From Bacillus sp. ISL-34 (lineage in GTDB: Bacteria; Bacillota; Bacilli; Bacillales; DSM-1321), in contig NZ_JAGGQJ010000035.1 in assembly GCF_018613325.1 (NCBI RefSeq), forward strand, positions 22,994 through 86,993: a DNA stretch of 64,000 nt, in the 5' to 3' direction. The notes under the pieces were generated by a model. It was not told the DNA's origin. It saw only the letters and a list, made by a program, of their open reading frames with translations, and did not search any database. Below, in pieces: positions 63,902 through 64,000 of the stretch; within the stretch, counting starts at the first letter, position 1; every line of letters starts with the position of its first letter. The translations under genes were made by a program, and so were the position numbers.

Positions 63902-64000
63902 AGACTGTAGACAAACTCGATGAAAATCGAGTTTGTCTACAGTCTTTTTATGGCTTTTACAATTTGAACGTTGATTTCCACTCCAGGCACTCGCTTTCCG
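63902..64000 (+). repeat. Dispersed composite repeat, copy 4 (best preserved, cut by window end)
   Basis: It begins with a perfect 19-bp hairpin, AGACTGTAGACAAACTCGA (63902-63920) and its complement (63927-63945), with a TTTTTA tail. After a short AT linker it continues into the GC-rich module from 63966, which is identical over 35 bases to the inverse of 15918-15952. It is the clearest view of the intact block order. Confidence 0.8.

Overview
The window looks like chromosome of a spore-forming Bacillaceae, most like the Peribacillus (Bacillus simplex) group. That name is inferred from gene content; no 16S gene is present. Many genes match the ykr-ykv-yku part of the Bacillus subtilis map: ykuE, ykyB, cheV, patA, ykwC, ptsHI, ykvS, ykvI, mhqR, kinD, a kinE-like kinase, ykrP, ktrD, sspD, rsgI, sigI and ykoY. 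Sporulation genes are frequent: small acid-soluble spore proteins, sporulation-type kinases and a Spo0E-like phosphatase. No rRNA, tRNA, CRISPR array, intact IS or prophage was seen.

Layout. 1-8.3 kb: an SLC13-type anion transporter cut by the window edge, ykuE, a two-gene fluoride exporter, a PY-rich small protein, ykyB, cheV, corA and patA. 8.3-14.4 kb: a small unknown gene, ykwC, a short-chain dehydrogenase lacking its YxxxK motif, a probable small RNA, ptsI-ptsH and a FetAB-type ABC pair. 14.5-18.5 kb: a lipoprotein nuclease, an inverted pair of dispersed repeats, a small sigma factor, ykvS and a lipoprotein. 18.5-30.6 kb: ykvI, an M3 peptidase, mhqR, a frameshifted kinD, an MFS transporter, a ZIP transporter, a Spo0E-like phosphatase, a four-PAS kinase and ykrP. 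30.7-33.4 kb: a B12/radical-SAM enzyme, two very short spore-type genes under a probable forespore promoter, and a DUF3905-type gene.

33.4-44.3 kb is a twelve-gene, single-direction acyl-CoA catabolic cluster. It has a CoA ligase, an ACAD10/11-type dehydrogenase, a separate APH-type kinase-like protein, hydratase, isomerase, 3-hydroxyacyl-CoA dehydrogenase, two short-chain dehydrogenases, a thioesterase, a quinone reductase, a ComB-like phosphatase and a TetR repressor. Two matching palindromes sit in front of its two probable transcription units. Kinase plus this type of dehydrogenase is the pairing that handles 4-hydroxyacyl-CoAs elsewhere, so a gamma-hydroxy or gamma-keto acid pathway is proposed. 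This is the best candidate here for an undescribed system.

44.4-56 kb: a PAS histidine kinase, ktrD, sspD, the sigI-rsgI stress module, a TerC/YkoY manganese exporter behind a yybP-ykoY riboswitch, an aldehyde dehydrogenase beside a reductase remnant, an FtsW/RodA-family protein and NhaC. 56-64 kb is visibly more A+T rich and holds a complete malate module (malK, malR, malic enzyme, AEC transporter). Beyond it lie gene remnants (an alanine dehydrogenase-like fragment joined to a membrane tail, and a truncated GH18 gene) and a fourth copy of the dispersed repeat. The four repeat copies appear to be one composite family, a T-tailed hairpin plus a GC-rich module of about 120 bp.
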